DNA of 64,000 nt from Erythroxylum novogranatense (GCA_029891385.1 CM057228.1:52415783-52479782); one strand, 5' to 3'. Shown: positions 12,101 through 24,313, counted from the first letter of the stretch. The notes: generated from the sequence alone by a model not told the origin. Translations and numbers: made by a program.

Positions 12101-13844
12101 TGTCTCCACTCATGTGTCTTGAACACCCGCTATCGATGTACCAAGTGCTTGACGACCTTTCATTCTTTGCTTGTACCTACAATATCAACGTTCTTTCTTC
12201 TTATAGGTACCCAAGCCATTTTGGGTCCATTTTGGTTAGCCATATAAACCACGTTGGGTGGTGTTGTGCCTTTTATAACCCAAATTTTCTTTATCTTAAC
12301 ACATCTTCTAGTACTTTTGCAAACAAGTTCTATGTGGCCATCTTTCAAACATCTAGCACATTGTGCAACTTTTCCATCTTTAGTAAATTTTGAAATTAAA
12401 GAACATTCTCGTTATATGGATCATATCCAAAACCATGTTTGGAGATAGTATATCTTTGTAAAGACAATAGTTCTTCAAACTTAGCATTTCCACCAGCAAA
12501 CTTTCCAACCACATAAGAAAATTCTTTTCGAAGTCTATCAAGTTCGCAAATAAGATTTTCTTTTCAATAAGACATCTGAAATGATCTTCTTTTGGGCTAT
12601 CTAAATCATCAATTGTTTCATGTAGAACACTATTTTCAGCAATCAATTCACGATTTTCTTTCTTAATTTTTGTTAATCTCAATAGCTTCTTCAAAATCAG
12701 CTTGTAGAGAATCAAAAGAATCTTGTAGATCTTGGTCATTGAGAGTTACCTCATTTTCATCATCGCTTGATGAACTTTTTGCCATAAGCGCCAAATTGTT
12801 TTCTTCGTCACTTTGGTAGGCTTCCTCATCGTCACTCCAAGTGGCTACCAAGCTAGTCTTCTTTTTACCTTTGTCGATTTGTCATTTTTCGAAAGTTCGA
12901 TGTTGATGACGAGCTTTTGCACTCTCTTGCGAGATGTCCCTTTTCCACATCTCCAACATTCTTCGCTACCTTTCTTTTCATCATAGCCTTTTGTTTTTCT
13001 TTCAGTCGAATCTCTTTCTTTCTACTGCTTTTCGCCATTTAATTCTTTCCTTCGGTTTTGAGAAGTCCTTTGAACTTCCTTAAATTTCGACGCATAGCGA
13101 TTTCCTCATCTTCTTCGTCTTCATCTAGTTCCTCATCACTTTCATCAAAAGAGGTGTTAGCTTTAAAAGCAATAGATTTTTTAGGCTTACCTCTACCTCC
13201 TCTGGATTTGAGAATTATCTCATAGTTGATGAGAGATCCTACTAAAGCATTGAATTCTAGATGGTTTAGATCCTTCGACTCCATGATTGCGGTGACTTGA
13301 GAGTCCCATTCCTTAGGTAATGAACGAAGAATCTTCTTCACCTTCTCACTATCCGTCATGTGCTTTCCCAGGTTGCCTAAGCCATTTATAATTTCTGCAA
13401 AACGGTCAAGCATTATAGAAATTGACTCACCTTCCTTCATTACGAACATCTCATAGTCGTGGAGAAGCATGTTGATTTTTGTCTCCCGAACTTGATTTGT
13501 CCCTTCATGAGTGACTCGAAGTCTCTCCCACATTTCCTTGGCAGTGGTGCAAGAATTTACCCGGCTTCTTTCCTCAACCGTTAATGCACAAGATATCGCC
13601 TTCATAGCTTTGGCATTGATGTAAGCTTGCTTCCAATCGTTATCATCATACTCCATTTCGTTTTCAACTCACCATTTTCTTTTAGAGGAGCTTGAAGTCC
13701 GAAGATAATGATCTTCCAGTATTCAACTCCCTCACTTATAATGTGGTATTTCATAGGATTTTTCCACGAAGAATAGTTAGAGCCATTAAACAAAGGAGGT
13801 CGGTTATTAGTATTACCTTCTTCCGCTAGGTTGTTGTGTGCCAT
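9164..13844 (-). pseudogene. Copia copy B: gag-pol polyprotein, full-length but broken
   Basis: The order on the minus strand is Gag (ATG at 13844, NGSNYSSWK near the start, coiled coil about 12850-12480), protease DSG (about 12140), integrase (11784-11200), RT (11191-9454 with YVDD at about 10060) and RNase H (ends 9164 with KHIEIRHHFI and NDQLADILL). A stop replaces the Glu codon of the PFENL segment at 11336-11338; copy A keeps the Glu codon there. A one-base loss after PKSFW near 11193 shifts into RT, and another shift lies near 10184. Gag has further indels and its knuckle is frame-shifted. The enzyme set is complete in order, but the copy is non-functional. Confidence 0.9.
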
Positions 13845-13854
13845 CCAGATATAC

Positions 13855-13868
13855 TTCTCGATACCAAT
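13855..13868 (-). promoter_or_regulatory. Copia primer binding site (copy B)
   Basis: The minus strand immediately after the LTR reads ATTGGTATCGAGAAG. The plant initiator-methionine tRNA complement used by copia elements is TGGTATCAGAGC, so the first seven bases match and the rest has decayed. The equivalent site of copy A (6447-6460) reads ATTGGTATCGAAAGCG. Confidence 0.75.
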
Positions 13869-14921
13869 TGTAAGTGATCTACAAGGGGGTTGAATAGATC
13901 TTAAAATTCTTTGAAAATTTCTACAAGAAAATCGAAGTTAAACACACAAAATAATTTAAATAAACTTAAATGAAATAGTATAGGAAGAAGATCAAACACT
14001 GCTTTTATAGAGGTTCTGTTAAGACCACGCCCTCTACCTAAGCTCCCACTTAGGATTTTGCCAATCACTTTATTTGCACACTTTGTAGTTGAGTGTGAAC
14101 TTTTACAACTTCACTTGAATTCGCTCAAGCAACCTTTACACACGATTTGTATTACTAAGACAAATCCTACCTCACGTGACCTTTCCTCTAGCCACCAATT
14201 TTAACAACACAATGTAAAAATTGAAGAACAAATGCTCAAGGTAATTTGTAACAATATAAGAGCAATAATGAGCAATGTGAAGCAATAAGAGAGTATTTGA
14301 GCTTATAGAACTTATATATCATCTCCTTGCTTCATCCTCTATTTATAGTCAAAGAAATATAGCTGTTGGAGCTCTTCTAGCCGTTGCTTGATTTGATATA
14401 GCCGTTGCTTGATCTTCTCCATTCCATTTTTAGCAAATTGGACCGTTGGAGCTGAATCTGTGCTTCAATAAGTCGACTTGTCTAATACATAAGTCGACTT
14501 GTTTCAACCATTTACGTAAAACATGTACCTCCGCTCTCTAATCAGTCGACTTGTTATGTATAAGTCGACTTGTTTCTCTCGATAAGTCGACTTGTTTCTC
14601 CCGATAAGTCGACTTGTTTGCTATAAGTCGACTTGTCTGAGTTCATCTTCATATGTAAGTCATCTTGTAATGTGTAAGTCGACTTGTTTAGCCTTCAATA
14701 GTAACATTCGTTCAAATCCTCTAGAATCTTCATATTTTATGCCACTTATACTTAGAATGAACCTGCTTTCTTGATTTTTCAATAATTAAACATTTGCTCA
14801 TCTTGTTTTGCATGATTCTTTCCTTGAGTAACACCTGAAATAATTTCTTAACTAATTCTAGATATTTTATTATTATCAAAACATAAAGGGATTTAATTTG
14901 TCAACCACCATTGGTCCAACA
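13869..14921 (-). repeat. Copia LTR B (5' LTR of the chain)
   Basis: This 1053-bp LTR runs TGTTGGACC to CTTACA on the minus strand and matches LTR A across its length. A TATA box lies at 14337-14350. It holds seven full copies of TAAGTCGACTTGT plus a shortened one and a degenerate one between about 14466 and 14690. The flank at 14922 begins CATTG, directly followed by an Athila-type gag scrap, so the chain appears to have inserted into an older element. Confidence 0.9.
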
Positions 14922-14925
14922 CATT

Positions 14926-15265
14926 GCCCACCATATATTGGCACTACTGCATCAACCTATCATAAAAGAATTGGTTTAGCATCTGAAGTAGAAAATGATG
15001 GTGTGACATTGTATTAACAAGAGCTTAAATGTTCCCACGCCTCATGGAATGGCTCTCCCTCCATCTGAGTGAAGGTAGCTATCTTGGTGCACAACTCAGA
15101 TGTATTTTGATGGGAATATAATTTTCCCATGAATTTGTTGTACATCTCCTCCCAAATAGTTAAAGACTCGAAAGGAAGGGTCATCAACCATGTCTTAGCT
15201 CAATCCTTCAATGTGTATGGAAAGTATCTCATTTTGAGTTGATCTTTATTTAATCCACCAAACGG
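14926..15265 (-). pseudogene. Athila-type gag fragment
   Basis: The minus strand encodes RYFPYTLKD, a stop, AKTWLMTLP, IWEEMYNKFMGKLY and then GEPFHEAWE. This is the usual order of the retrotransposon gag (PF03732-type) region of Athila/gypsy elements. The segment is only about 110 codons, carries an internal stop and lacks any LTR. It ends at the copia LTR on one side and at the palindromic repeat on the other. Confidence 0.75.
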
Positions 15266-15269
15266 AAAG

Positions 15270-15304
15270 GAGTGCATGGGGGTGACTATATTTGTCACCT
15301 CTGT
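15270..15304. repeat. Palindromic repeat, right copy, first part
   Basis: AGTGCATGGGGGTGACTATA and the bases after it repeat the sequence at about 3474-3505 with two or three changes. The copy is interrupted after TCTGT by the solo LTR and resumes at 18135. Confidence 0.65.
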
Positions 15305-18134
15305 TATAGCGCCCCCTCACCGTAGGGTACACATCGGGATGCCCGAACGTCGCTCCGACACGTATTCCACGATAAAGGTGCACCACCAGAACATTCCCAC
15401 TAATAATCCACATGGCATCGCAACAATTAAAACCAAATATCAGAAATCAATAACTTCAAAATCCAAAATGATCATGATACAGTCTTCCAATAGCAGAATA
15501 GACAAGTCTATCAGTCCCCTAAACAAAACCAAAAAAAGGAAACTGATACAAGCATCTATCCTAAGTCATCCACAAAAGTCCAACCCAGCTGACCGACCTG
15601 TGCGTCATCGCTTCTCTTGCCAAAGACGTCAGACGGCAGAAAAGACTATCTCCGAGCTAGAGTCTACTCTAACGATCCCGAAAAATAGGTTGCAATTTTG
15701 GGTGAGTTTATAACTCGGAGAAACCATTATCGATGGTTCACTCAAATCATGCATTACGCAGACACGTACACAAGACGCACAGTAATATTCAATTAACGAT
15801 GATTATATAACATTTTACAAGAGTCTATAACGGTTTGCGAGATCAAATAACAATTTACAATAACATATAACAATTTAAAGTATCATATCACAATTCACAT
15901 AATTATGCAACAGTTCACAGTAGCATGTAACAATTTGCAATCTCTCATGTCATCACATAATTCAGTAAGTGTCACAATTCAATCAGTCATGTGTATACAA
16001 TGCATATGAGACTCCTTTCCAGTTATTCAGTGTTGTGCCCAAGTGCTCAGTCAGTATTAAGTAGGGGACGCGTTAGGGATTTTTCCCCTCGGGCTCTAGG
16101 CCCGGTCAGTACAGTATTCGAGCTCGAGGCTCTTTCCAGTGATAGTAGCAACTTGGGTCACATATCTATTATCTGATCATGCATTTATGCATGCAATGCA
16201 GTGTTCAGTAATTCAATGTTCAGTAATCTACAGTGTACGACTATAAAAGCCCAGTATTACACTCCTCAGTATCATACAGTAATCCAATCCAATATAGTAG
16301 TCCAATCCAATACAGTAGAACACGCCACTCGATCATGTATATTTCAGTAATCATGCAATTTCACATTGGCAAGTAACTCACATTGAGCATTTAGACAGTC
16401 AGAAATTTGAGAAACCAACTAGGTTACTCACCTATAACTTCCGAGCTACTGCCTGGAAGTTCCAGCAATGTCTGTGGAATGACGATCCAACGGCGCCTCT
16501 ATAACAGTAAAATACAGTCCCATTACTAGATGCTCAATTAAACAATTCAGTGATGCATATGTCTCTATGAAATTTCGTACAATGCATGTTCACGGTTTTC
16601 CCGGCGCCAAAACTCAATTCGAACTCTTATGTCCCATTCTAACTCTTTGCTCAATTGATAGACAATAATTGATCCAATCCTATAATTCAGTGCAATTTCC
16701 TCAATTCATACTCCCTATAGCAATTCCTATCCATTGGGTCAAAACCTTTATTGAAAAATCCCAATTAGAACTCCAATTGTCTCAATTCAATACTTAGGTC
16801 ACACTATGAACTATAATTGACCTTAATCTCGATAAATCAATACCACTTAAATTAAATTCTAACTCTCATAATTATCCTCAAATGTAGACCTCTTTCTCTA
16901 GTTCATAATGAATCGAGAATCACCTCAATCGGAGGTCTATACCATAAGTTATGCCCAATAAACAAACACTCATTCAATCAGAATTTCATCCCTCGCCGCG
17001 ACCTACGCCCCTCGTCGCGACGTACAGAAGGTCGCTCGCCGCGGCATGAATGACGCTCGTCGCGGCGTGCATCCTCTTCCCGCTCGTCGCGACGTAAGCC
17101 AGAAGGCTCGTCGCGACGTACATCCAGGCGCACGCCGCGGTGTCCCGCTACGCTCGTCTCGGCGAGCATTAAATTTTCTCGCCGTGGTGAGGCACGCCAG
17201 ACGTCGTGACGTGCGACTGCGCCACTTTCTTCTCCGATTGATTTTCGCCATTAAAGCTCTCTAAAACCTCCATTAAACATCCTAACTACTCAATCTTTCA
17301 CAATAAATGCCATAAATACATGTAACAACCATAATAACAACATTAATTCCATTAAAACTTACCAATCGAAGATCAATCCACAAATTTCTCAAAAATCACC
17401 GTAACCCAAAAACTTTCTCAAATCAACGATTAATCCATTCTCAATCCTTCTCAACCTTCATCAATCACAATAAACCAGTTAGGCTAGCATAATGAGAAGA
17501 AAACCATAAGGAAAGATCAAAGAATCCTCACCAGTGGGAGGAGTCGAAGATCGCCATGGGAGGAGGAAGAGAAGAAATGCTTTTTGCCTTAGGATAAATC
17601 CCCAAATTCAAACCTAGCTATTTATAGAAATAGGTCTCTAAATCAGTCCAAATTTCAGTCTCTAAATTTCAATGGCTCAACATTTTTATTTCCTAACAGT
17701 ATAACTCTAATTTTTCCATTGCCATTGGACAATCCTTTCAGTACTATACAGTCAATCGGTCTGTCACTCCAAAATTTCTGGTCTGGGCATTTTCTCCCGA
17801 ATTCCCAGAAAATTTCCTATAAGCCACTATCAATAGTCAATCACTCTTAGACTATTCTAAATCCATTATTTGAACCCAATTACTCCTAATTTCTCAATCA
17901 ATCATGATTCAGTCAGTTCAGTCAGTTTCCAGTTCATAATCCAATCAATTCATACTCACAATTAAAATGCCGAAAAATCATGAATGCATGTACCTATGAA
18001 TAAATGCATATGCAAGAAACCTGTTCCTCTATAATTAGAGGCTAGTAAAATGCTCAATCAGTGAATGCAATGAAACCTATCAGTCTGACCCAATATTACC
18101 AGAATACCCTTGCTAACAGCAACGGGATGTTACA
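15305..18134 (-). mobile_element. Solo LTR of a gypsy (Tekay/Del-like) retrotransposon
   Basis: This 2830-bp insertion is flanked by a perfect 5-bp duplication TCTGT (15300-15304 and 18135-18139). Removing it with one TSD joins the two parts of the palindromic repeat so that they match the left copy at 3470. On the minus strand it begins TGTAACATCCC and ends GGGCGCTATA, close to the TG..CA rule with a likely C-to-T change at the end. No gag or pol is present, so it is an LTR left by LTR-LTR recombination. Long LTRs starting TGTAACA are typical of Del/Tekay chromoviruses; the lineage is an inference. ORFs inside (15276-15713, 15991-16176) show no domains. Confidence 0.8.
16985..17215. repeat. 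CG-rich CTCGTCGCGACGT minisatellite inside the solo LTR
   Basis: About nine degenerate units around the core CTCGTCGCGACGT, spaced some 20-30 bp apart, form a sharp CpG-rich island in otherwise AT-rich DNA. The core is itself near-palindromic. Both strands are open here (for example 16978-17251 minus), with an Arg/Ala/Ser-rich product, which follows from composition and does not indicate a gene. Confidence 0.75.
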
Positions 18135-18240
18135 TCTGTGAGGGCTGGTTAAAGACACATTTTTCACCACATTATGCATAGTGGTGATAGTCACCACTTG
18201 TATGGTGGTAACACTTTAGTCACCACTATTATATTTATCT
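18135..18240. repeat. Palindromic repeat, right copy, second part
   Basis: This resumes the repeat at the second TCTGT TSD and continues with TTCACCAC and GGTGGTAACACTTTAGTCAC. Relative to the left copy it lacks about 35 bp and has fewer units. Confidence 0.65.
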
Positions 18241-18689
18241 CCTTTTTTCATGCAAAGTGATGTGAATTTTAATTTTTCATGCAAAATTCACAAATTAATC
18301 TAATCATCATGAATGCAATATTCACATCATTTTCATTAAATTTATCTCTCATTTGGATCAACTCATAAAAATTTGTAATCAAAATCAAGATATGAAAGCA
18401 ATTAAAAGAAATAGAAACTAGGCATAACATTACACAGGCATGCATCTAACCTTGTAAGTCTATATGAGCATATAACTCTCTATAAACATGTGTAACATGA
18501 AAAATAGTTGGGTAAATTTAAAAATTTTACACTTAAAGTTATGAAACTTTAAAGCACATACCCTAACATAATAAATATGCACACTCTCTTTAGAATGCTC
18601 AATGTCTTAACCTAAAACACATCAACAATTTGAAAAATCTGATCCTGACATTAAGATAAAAAAAAATGAAATAGAATTTAAAAACAAAA
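18241..18689. other. Unassigned AT-rich sequence
   Basis: I see nothing coding here. The stretch lies between the palindromic repeat and the first Athila-type landmark and may be decayed flank of that element. Confidence 0.4.
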
Positions 18690-19954
18690 CATATTATAAA
18701 TCTTAGGTTGCCTCCCAAATAATGCTTGTTTAACATCGTTAGGTCGACTTACGTTTCATGCTCAAGTTGGTTTATACAGATGGAGTTTTTTTAGTCTTAT
18801 CGTAGGTTCCATAACCTCTAAACAAGCTACTTGTTGCTTGTTACTGTATTTTTCCTTCAGTTTACTACCTTGAGCTTACAAAGGTTCCGGTGGATCTTTA
18901 AAAGTATAGTGTTAAAATTCTTTTGATAATGATTATAATTCAGTTAATTCATAATAAAACATCACTTTTAATAGAAAAAGTCAATCTCCTCAATCTTGCC
19001 CAATTTCGTAAAATTTTCACTTACTAAGCTAAATGCAATCAAAATTAATTCTTATAAATAAACTGAAAGCTCAAGGTAATCAATCCCCCATGTATGGGAT
19101 ATAAGTTGTTGTACTGTACACAATTTTAAGGAATTATGAAAAACTAGAAAAGTAGGGAAAAGAAGTAAAGTAGAATAATTGGTACTCCCTTAATAATAAG
19201 AGATCATGAGAATCATTAGGGGTCATCAATAATAATTAATTAGTAATTAGTCACAAGTGTCTCCTTAACTATTGGGACACTTTTTAGATGTATCTCTTCT
19301 ATCAGCTCTGTAACTAACACGTAGGGTTATTCAATAACATTGAGTCAACAGAAATCTATGTTGAATACCATGTTGCCTTTATAGCCTATGAAACCTAAAC
19401 AATTCTCATCCCAAGTAAAATAATCATGATCCAATAGTGGAAGATCATGAAATCACACTTATATTAATGACCTTAAAATTGGTTTTCATATGAAAACATG
19501 CAAAAAAAATTAATATCTTACAAAAACATACCAAAAATTATTTTAAAGATCCTAAAAAATACCAAATTAAAGAAAAAAGACTTAAATCATTGGGTGACCT
19601 CCCAAAAAGTGCTTTTCTTATAAATCTTTTATCTAAACTTCTTCCTTATGCACTTAACTTATCACTAAGATCATGAAGATTATAGATATATTAACTCTTC
19701 ATTAGTATTTCAACATCTTCAAAGTTCTTCTCCCTAATGTTATGCTAATTAACTTCCAAATATGTAGTACGCTCTATTGGGATGTGGATATCCCTCTCCT
19801 CTTCTTCTCCTTTTATGATATAAGTCTCCATTAGGTTATATGTGATTATTTCTTATATAGCATAAGAAATTTTAGTATTAATCAGATATATATAAAAACA
19901 AGTATCATCTTTATCAAGGGAATGCCTCTTAGCTTCAAATATCCTAAAAAAATA

Positions 19955-20110
19955 CTTCCTTCTCCACTACACTTAGGATTAATTTCTTATCATGCATATC
20001 TATAATAAATTTAGAGTTCTCTGAGAAAGGTCATCCTAAAACCATGGGAACCTCTACATCATCCACTATATCCATAACACAAACTTTAAAAGATAAAATT
20101 GTCAACTTTA
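19955..20110 (-). pseudogene. Athila-like aspartic protease fragment
   Basis: The minus strand reads VMDIVDDVEVPMVLG, a stop where Arg is expected, then PFSENSKFIIDMHDKKLIL. The VPMVLGRPFL...ID.H..KL block is the C-terminal part of the plant gypsy protease next to RT. The catalytic DTG lies upstream and could not be read. Confidence 0.65.
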
Positions 20111-21214
20111 ACTAAAAAAATCTTCTATCATGCCACTAAGATCCTTAATGATCTATTTGCCAATTGAATGCTCATCTTAAATAGCTTAGGTTTACGCAAT
20201 CATAATTTATTAAGTTAATACTAGCTACTAAGTCTGCTAATTCCCCACTAATTGATAAACTACAAATATTATAAAGAATAGTAAAATTTGTCAAATCTAA
20301 TTTTTTTAGGTACTTTATTTTGCAAGATGGTGGAGCACTCTTCACTTAAAGTAGCCATTGATAACTCCCTAATTAGTCCCTTCTTAACATATTTTAGCAT
20401 CTACAAAAAAGCTTTAAAAAGGAATATTACTATGTAATGTTTTAAAAATATGACATAACTTATTAAATTGATCTTTCTATCTATCTTTCTCAAGCTTGCA
20501 TAGTACGGAATTGGTGGTTTATACTCTTTAACAACTTTATTTTTTAGCTCCTCCTCTGCTCATCCTTCTTTTCTCGTATAAAAACTTTTTCTTCAACTTT
20601 CATCTCCTTTCCACTCCTCAAAGTCACCACTTTCACTTAGTCCCTCAAGTTTAGCTTAATGCTAGTAGATAAAGTACCTTATTAGCTTTTAGAGACAAGC
20701 TTAGTAAGTTTCTCTGTCTAATTTCCCATATTGTGGTTAGAAGCTTTTTTATTTCAAAGAGATGCTTTAGTATTTTATAAGTGAGCCACGAGTGTAGTAG
20801 TGAATTTTTTCACGAGCTTCATAAGACTTGGATTCATTTGTTACTAATATTTGTGTAAGCCCCCTTTTATTATAATTGATTATTCCTGAAAAGTTAGGAT
20901 GGTTTCTCTACCCTAGATTATAGGTAATTACTACAATGATTATTTTAAATTCAACTCCACATAAAATAAATTGGCCAGATTGATTGTCCTATAAAGTTAA
21001 ATGCCTGACATTGATGAGTAGTATGTCCAACCTCCAAAAATATCATAACTCATCACACGTTCTAGTTGAGTTACCAAGATTATGTTGTCAATCTTCCTAC
21101 TTAAAACTTTCAACTTTGCCTATAATTTTATCAACATATCAATATTATGAATATCATATGATTTTGGATCTAACCTTAAGTTGCCCAATTGGTAATTGTT
21201 CATAATTATGTTCT

Positions 21215-21905
21215 CAATAAATTATTGTAATTCCTTAGGAGTTTTAAACTAGTTGGTCCCATCCAAAGATGTATTAATCTAATGCTTAGATAGGTAACTC
21301 AGTCCATTATGAAATTTTTGTATTTGTAATCATAAATTTAGTCCATGGTATGGGCACTTTAGTAACTCCTTTCATCTCTCCTAGGTATTATGAAATGTCT
21401 CTCTCTCTAATTGTTTAAAGGAAAAGAAGTCATTCTTGATTTTTTGTATTTTTTCTAGAGGAAAAATTCCTAGTTGAAAAATTTTAACAAGACCATTCCA
21501 AGTTGTAATAAATCTATGAGGCAAGGATTTCAACCATGATTAGATCAATCCCTCAATGTTAAACAAAACAATCTAAATTGAATGTCATCATTCAAAGCAC
21601 CACAAAGCTTAAAAGTATCACAAATCTCCAAAAGTATATGCATTTGGATCCTACACCAACAAATTAAAATTGTTATTGAATCATCATCATCATTTAAGAC
21701 TTAATCTTACAATTTTTGGCCTCCATTATTGGCTTAATCATATTAGATTCCATCCTTGTAAATGAAGATCGAGCATAATACCCTATAGGACCCTTTCCTA
21801 CATATTGTGCCATTATATTTGGTAACTATAAGCTTAGAACTTCAATTTGTTTTCAAATTGTTAGGTTTCTTTCCATTAAATCTGAATTAGTCTTTTCAAC
21901 TTTTA
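21215..21905 (-). pseudogene. Athila-like gag fragment, decayed
   Basis: The minus strand reads LPHRFITTWNGLVKIF, then FPLEKIQKIKNDFFSFKQLE, then ERWKELLKCPYHGL. These blocks match the capsid region of Athila-type Gag in order. Upstream the region continues through frame breaks towards the PBS-like sequence. It is a different copy from the scrap at 14926-15265. Confidence 0.65.
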
Positions 21906-22070
21906 GATCTACACCTAGTCATAAGCCAAATTACTTAAATTCAATAAATAAATGTAAGATCAAGAAAGAAATTTATAAACTGAATAAATGAAAAGTAAAA
22001 GGAAATTGATTAGATTAATAAAATAAAATGCTTCTAATATTCTAGTCTCCAACAATAGAGAATGATGTAT

Positions 22071-24313
22071 CTTCTTGATCTAAAAGATACTAAAGATCAA
22101 CTATGTAAGTGCACCTATCATTCTTATAATATAGTCTAATGAATATGAGCATGGTCTTTACAAGGACTAAAACCAATAAGAATAAGTATCTTTTAATATC
22201 AAATATAATTGAATGAATGATTGAATTAAAAGAAATGATTAATTAAATTAAAATTACTAATTTAAAATAACAAACCAAAGCAATAAAAAGAATTAAACAA
22301 TTAATAGATTCTTAAGACTTAAATCTAAAATATGTACCATGTCCTTTTTATGCTTAAATTTATCTTGATTCAAGTATTAACTCTAGTTTCTTTGACCTAG
22401 AAATTCCATAGTTACAACTATAGACATTGAAATTCCATAGTTACAACTATATTCTTTCTTAAAACATACATCTCCTACCGTTAAGTTGATTTATTGAAAT
22501 CTCTTTCTAATAAAAAAACTTAGAATTCATTAACTTGTTCTATAAATTTGTTTGTTAGATTTAAACCTAGATGATATGCATGATCCTATCTTCAAGATTG
22601 CATGTAACTCTTATTATTCATGACATAATTTATTCATACATATGATTTCTCAATTTACATAGTAGTGTTTCGCAGTGATTCTGTCATCACTAGTTACAAC
22701 CGTAAAGGATGAAAGAAATAGCATAATCTTTCATGATAAGGAGCTTCCTAATGATCAATTAGGCAAGCAACTAATACAATACATCAGGCTCCAAATCAAT
22801 AAACAATGACGGAAATTTCAGAACCTATATATAATATCTCCTTTTCATTTGGAATGCCTAGTTTCCTCTTTTGTCTTTGGTCCTTGTAATGACTAATAGT
22901 CACTAATCTTTAATGACCTTATCTTTGCATTGGCACATTATTTGTTTGCTTTTTAAAGCTAAATATAATTCTTACTCTTAAAAAAACTACATTTATAACT
23001 TTCGGAAGTTTTGTTCTACATCTAAATTTTATTTTTAGTTTAAGTATTTCTTGTTTCTTGCTATCCTATTTCATGATTAATTAATATTGACTTATTTGGA
23101 AAAAATAATTTAATGTTGATTATTTAATTATTATCTATGAATTTAGTGATTCAAGGTTTTCATGAATGATGGTTATAAATAGCAAGTATATTATTTATTT
23201 GGCATATCTAAGTTATGAGAAACAAGAAAATTAAGTTGAATAGTTGTAACTTTTCAATTATTTAATTTAGAGTTGAGTTTTTTAATTAAACATATTGCTA
23301 ACATTTAATTGATATAAACTGCTGTCATACTCATTCAATTAATGCTAAGTTTTGATTCAAATATTAGGTTTTGATCAATTAATTTAGAAAAATTGAGACT
23401 TATTATAGTCATCCTAACGAAGTTTCAGACTAAATGCTTGAGTTGTAAAACTTTAATCTTTTAGACCAATTATCATAATTACAATTTGAAAAAAATCTCT
23501 TTGAATTAGTGTTAGGAAAAATTGAAATTTTTATTTTGTACTCAATTGATTTATTTTGATCTCTTATTAATTTTTGGTTATTGGTTAATTAGTCATATTT
23601 TCATTATTGGTTAATTAGTCATATTTTTCATTTTATTTTATCAATTAAAATTAAGAAATTAATATTTTGTTATCTTAAAATACGATCTGGTTATGGAATT
23701 ATTACAATAGTTTAATAAATCATGAAAGTTTACACAATCAGTTCACATGCACAAAATAAATAATGTCAACAAAGGCTACGATGAGAAGGGAGGCGCATGA
23801 AGGGGCATTTATAGGTATGGAAATGGTGGAAGAACCACCGTAGCCCTCATGATCGCCTCGCCCTCGGTCGGTCGAGGAGGACCCTAAGCCTCAATCCTCA
23901 TTTGATCGTGTTTCTAGCTCTTGCGATGAATAGCGAGGCTATTCCAGTTTGACTTTTTTTTTTTTCTCTATTTCGATTTTTATGTTCACTGATGCCTAAA
24001 CTTAGTTTCCCAGATACATGGGACTTCTTTCTATTTGGTCAAGGTTATAAATCATAAGGAATTAAGTAACGTATATAGTAAATTAATCCAACATCAATTT
24101 CTTTATTTGGTGGAGCTAACAAATTCTATCGTCACTTTTAATATTTAACTTTAATAATCTCAATTTGAAGGCATTGCTTTTGCTTTATGATAAACATGAT
24201 ATGATATGTGTTGGATTTGATACAATTATAATATATGTTTTACATAAAGTTCAACCTAAAAGAAACCTTCGACTTTTAAGAAATATCTCTTGCCATTTTC
24301 TTGGCATGGTTAA
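22071..24313. other. Unassigned AT-rich sequence with a GC-rich promoter-like patch
   Basis: This part holds no supported gene. A short direct duplication around GAAATTCCATAGTTACAACT lies at 22406-22455 with a period near 32 bp. From about 23776 to 23960 the composition becomes GC-rich. On the minus strand a TATA-like CCTATAAATGCCCC lies at about 23805-23818, downstream of the CG-rich part. This may be a remnant of an LTR or a 5' gene end; I cannot decide. The last five bases (24309-24313, GTTAA) are the left TSD of the Tat element. Confidence 0.45.

Larger units (their letters stand above)
3780..14921 (-). mobile_element. Sirevirus-like Ty1/copia chain: LTR-internal-LTR-internal(truncated)
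   Basis: Read on the minus strand the order is 5' LTR (14921-13869), PBS, gag-pol (13844-9164), an extra ORF (about 8946-7905), PPT, a second LTR (7517-6461), another PBS, then a second gag-protease-integrase region that stops inside the integrase at about 3783. The middle LTR therefore serves as the 3' LTR of one copy and the 5' LTR of the next. Gene order with integrase before RT identifies Ty1/copia. LTRs of about 1 kb, a Gag with a coiled-coil tail, a purine-rich PPT and a post-pol ORF fit the Sirevirus lineage. The left end is broken and shows no LTR, so no TSD can be scored. Confidence 0.85.
18690..22070 (-). mobile_element. Heavily decayed Athila-like gypsy element
   Basis: Landmarks appear in Athila order on the minus strand. 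A degenerate PBS/leader (TTGTTGGAGACTAGAA, expected TTGCCGGGGACTAGAA) lies at about 22043-22065. Gag follows at 21905-21215 and the protease at 20110-19955. Two copies of the post-pol motif common in Athila elements (plus strand GGTGACCTCCCAAAAAGTGC at about 19590 and GGTTGCCTCCCAAATAATGC at about 18705) come after. RT and integrase are not recognisable, so they were deleted or never present. No LTR pair could be defined, so the outer limits are approximate. Confidence 0.6.

Noticed and set aside
16978..17264. Arg-rich ORFs on both strands
   Set aside because: They result from the CG-rich minisatellite in the solo LTR, not from coding sequence.
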